A stretch of DNA of 5,271 nucleotides, from assembly GCA_025449515.1 (NCBI GenBank), contig JANWJI010000120.1, positions 1 to 5,271 on the forward strand, read 5' to 3'. The notes under the pieces were generated by a model, which made no database searches, had not been told where the DNA came from, and saw only the letters and a list, made by a program, of their open reading frames with translations. Made by a program: the position numbers and the translations under genes. This document shows positions 4,697-5,271 of this stretch, piece by piece. The number at the start of each line of letters is the position of its first letter. The first letter of the stretch is position 1. Source of the DNA: Nitrososphaeraceae archaeon. Its GTDB lineage: Archaea; Thermoproteota; Nitrososphaeria; Nitrososphaerales; Nitrososphaeraceae.

Positions 4697-5086
4697 ATGA
4701 GCAAATTTGATTCAATAGATGACAGTCTAGTTTCGCATATTATCTACCGGGTACCTAATAACAATCTTGACGCAATGTTGCAGCTATGCAAAGAAGCCTA
4801 CGATATGTTGAAGCAAAATGGCATTCTACACTATGACATTTTCAAGTTAAGCAATAACAATGTGCCAATGGATGAATTTGATAACATTGCCAATACCGTT
4901 TCGGCAAACCAAGACGAGGAAGTATGGATCGAGTCAATCTATTACAAAGATCGACAGCATATGAAGGAAGTAATGTCAAAGATGGAAAAAGACGAAAGGA
5001 TGGGCGAATCGATGAACCAATCTATGGCCCTACTACCTCCTGGTGCTAAGTTTATTATGGGCGAATTTGAACGCCTCAGATTCTAG
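4697..5086 (+). CDS. DUF1428 family protein
   Basis: The 129-residue product matches the DUF1428 family (E. coli YbaA-like; small proteins of about 115-130 residues with a dimeric alpha/beta-barrel type fold and no assigned reaction). Family features are HIIYRVPNNNLDAMLQLCKE (residues 14-33), NGILHYDIFK (41-50), EEVWIESIYYKDRQHMKEVM (74-93) and the closing PPGAKFIMGEFERL (114-127). It is probably cytosolic: no signal peptide or membrane segment is visible. The annotated start is the ATG at 4697 on TATA spacing; an in-frame ATG at 4682 would add MYYNF. The family often sits beside stress or small-molecule genes, but here it stands alone behind the 1.4-kb gene-free stretch, so context adds nothing. 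The gene looks intact. Confidence 0.85.
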   Translation: MSKFDSIDDSLVSHIIYRVPNNNLDAMLQLCKEAYDMLKQNGILHYDIFKLSNNNVPMDEFDNIANTVSANQDEEVWIESIYYKDRQHMKEVMSKMEKDERMGESMNQSMALLPPGAKFIMGEFERLRF

Positions 5087-5194
5087 ACTATAAATGGTTA
5101 CTTTCCTCCATTACACCTCTAACTTTGCCGCTAGATAAAATAAGCCAGCAAATAATGTGACCGAATTTTGCCTTGTTTCTAGCATTCTGACAGG

Positions 5195-5204
5195 CTATAA
5201 AATA
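5195..5204 (+). promoter_or_regulatory. Strong TATA-like box near the right edge
   Basis: CTATAAAATA is the closest match to a textbook archaeal TATA box in the window. It would start a plus-strand transcript near 5225, so a gene probably begins at or just beyond the right edge. Confidence 0.4.
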
Positions 5205-5231
5205 TTATCACTACTAAGGGGTAATTTTTCT

Positions 5232-5271
5232 GTGAAGTTGGTTAGAGAAGATCAAGATAGAAAATACACAC
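5232..5271 (+). CDS. Possible start of a gene running off the right edge
   Basis: From GTG at 5232 an open frame reads (M)KLVREDQDRKYT to the end of the window. The same frame is open back to a TAA near 5140, with another GTG at 5157. The TATA-like box at 5195-5204 favours the 5232 start, 33 bases from its centre, slightly longer than the usual spacing. Too little is visible to name a family. Confidence 0.22.
   Translation, partial: MKLVREDQDRKYT

Noticed and set aside
1..5271. CRISPR array or defence operon
   Set aside because: No regularly spaced repeats and no nuclease, helicase, toxin or other defence-type genes were seen.

Overview
The window most likely comes from a soil-type ammonia-oxidising archaeon (Nitrososphaerales, perhaps near Candidatus Nitrosocosmicus). 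The base composition is AT-rich and coding density is low. Most gene starts have an archaeal TATA-like box about 26-30 bases upstream, which fits leaderless transcripts. The left-edge fragment matches the N-terminal sensor domain I associate with the many histidine kinases of these archaea. All family names come from recognition of sequence motifs; no database was searched.

Layout. Bases 1-178 (minus) hold the N-terminus of a sensor histidine kinase that runs off the left edge and has no normal start codon. An intergenic stretch of about 400 bases follows. A SnoaL-like ester cyclase (615-1052, plus) comes next, then a DUF4242 gene whose 5' end looks broken (1142-1369, plus). A small protein with a C2H2-like Cys/His arrangement lies at 1590-2018 (minus). 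A spacer with a dispersed repeat separates it from a cupin pseudogene split by one extra base (2612-2984, minus) and a small helical protein (3052-3276, minus). The next 1.4 kb (about 3277-4681) has no intact gene. It holds inverted repeats, a possible MITE-like element bounded by CCCGGG motifs, two more copies of the GCGCGCC-ended repeat, and a possible SRPBCC gene remnant. A DUF1428 gene (4697-5086, plus) follows, and a possible gene start lies at the right edge.

The genes are single units with their own promoters, not an operon, and they show no shared pathway. Several (ester cyclase, DUF4242, cupin, DUF1428, SRPBCC remnant) belong to small one-domain families that are commonly numerous in such genomes. 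Three or four of the eight protein-coding traces look broken, so the region reads as an accessory stretch in decay. I found no convincing new defence or metabolic system. The best leads are the GCGCGCC-ended repeat family, the paired CCCGGG hairpins, and the string of decayed genes that ORF callers read wrongly or miss.
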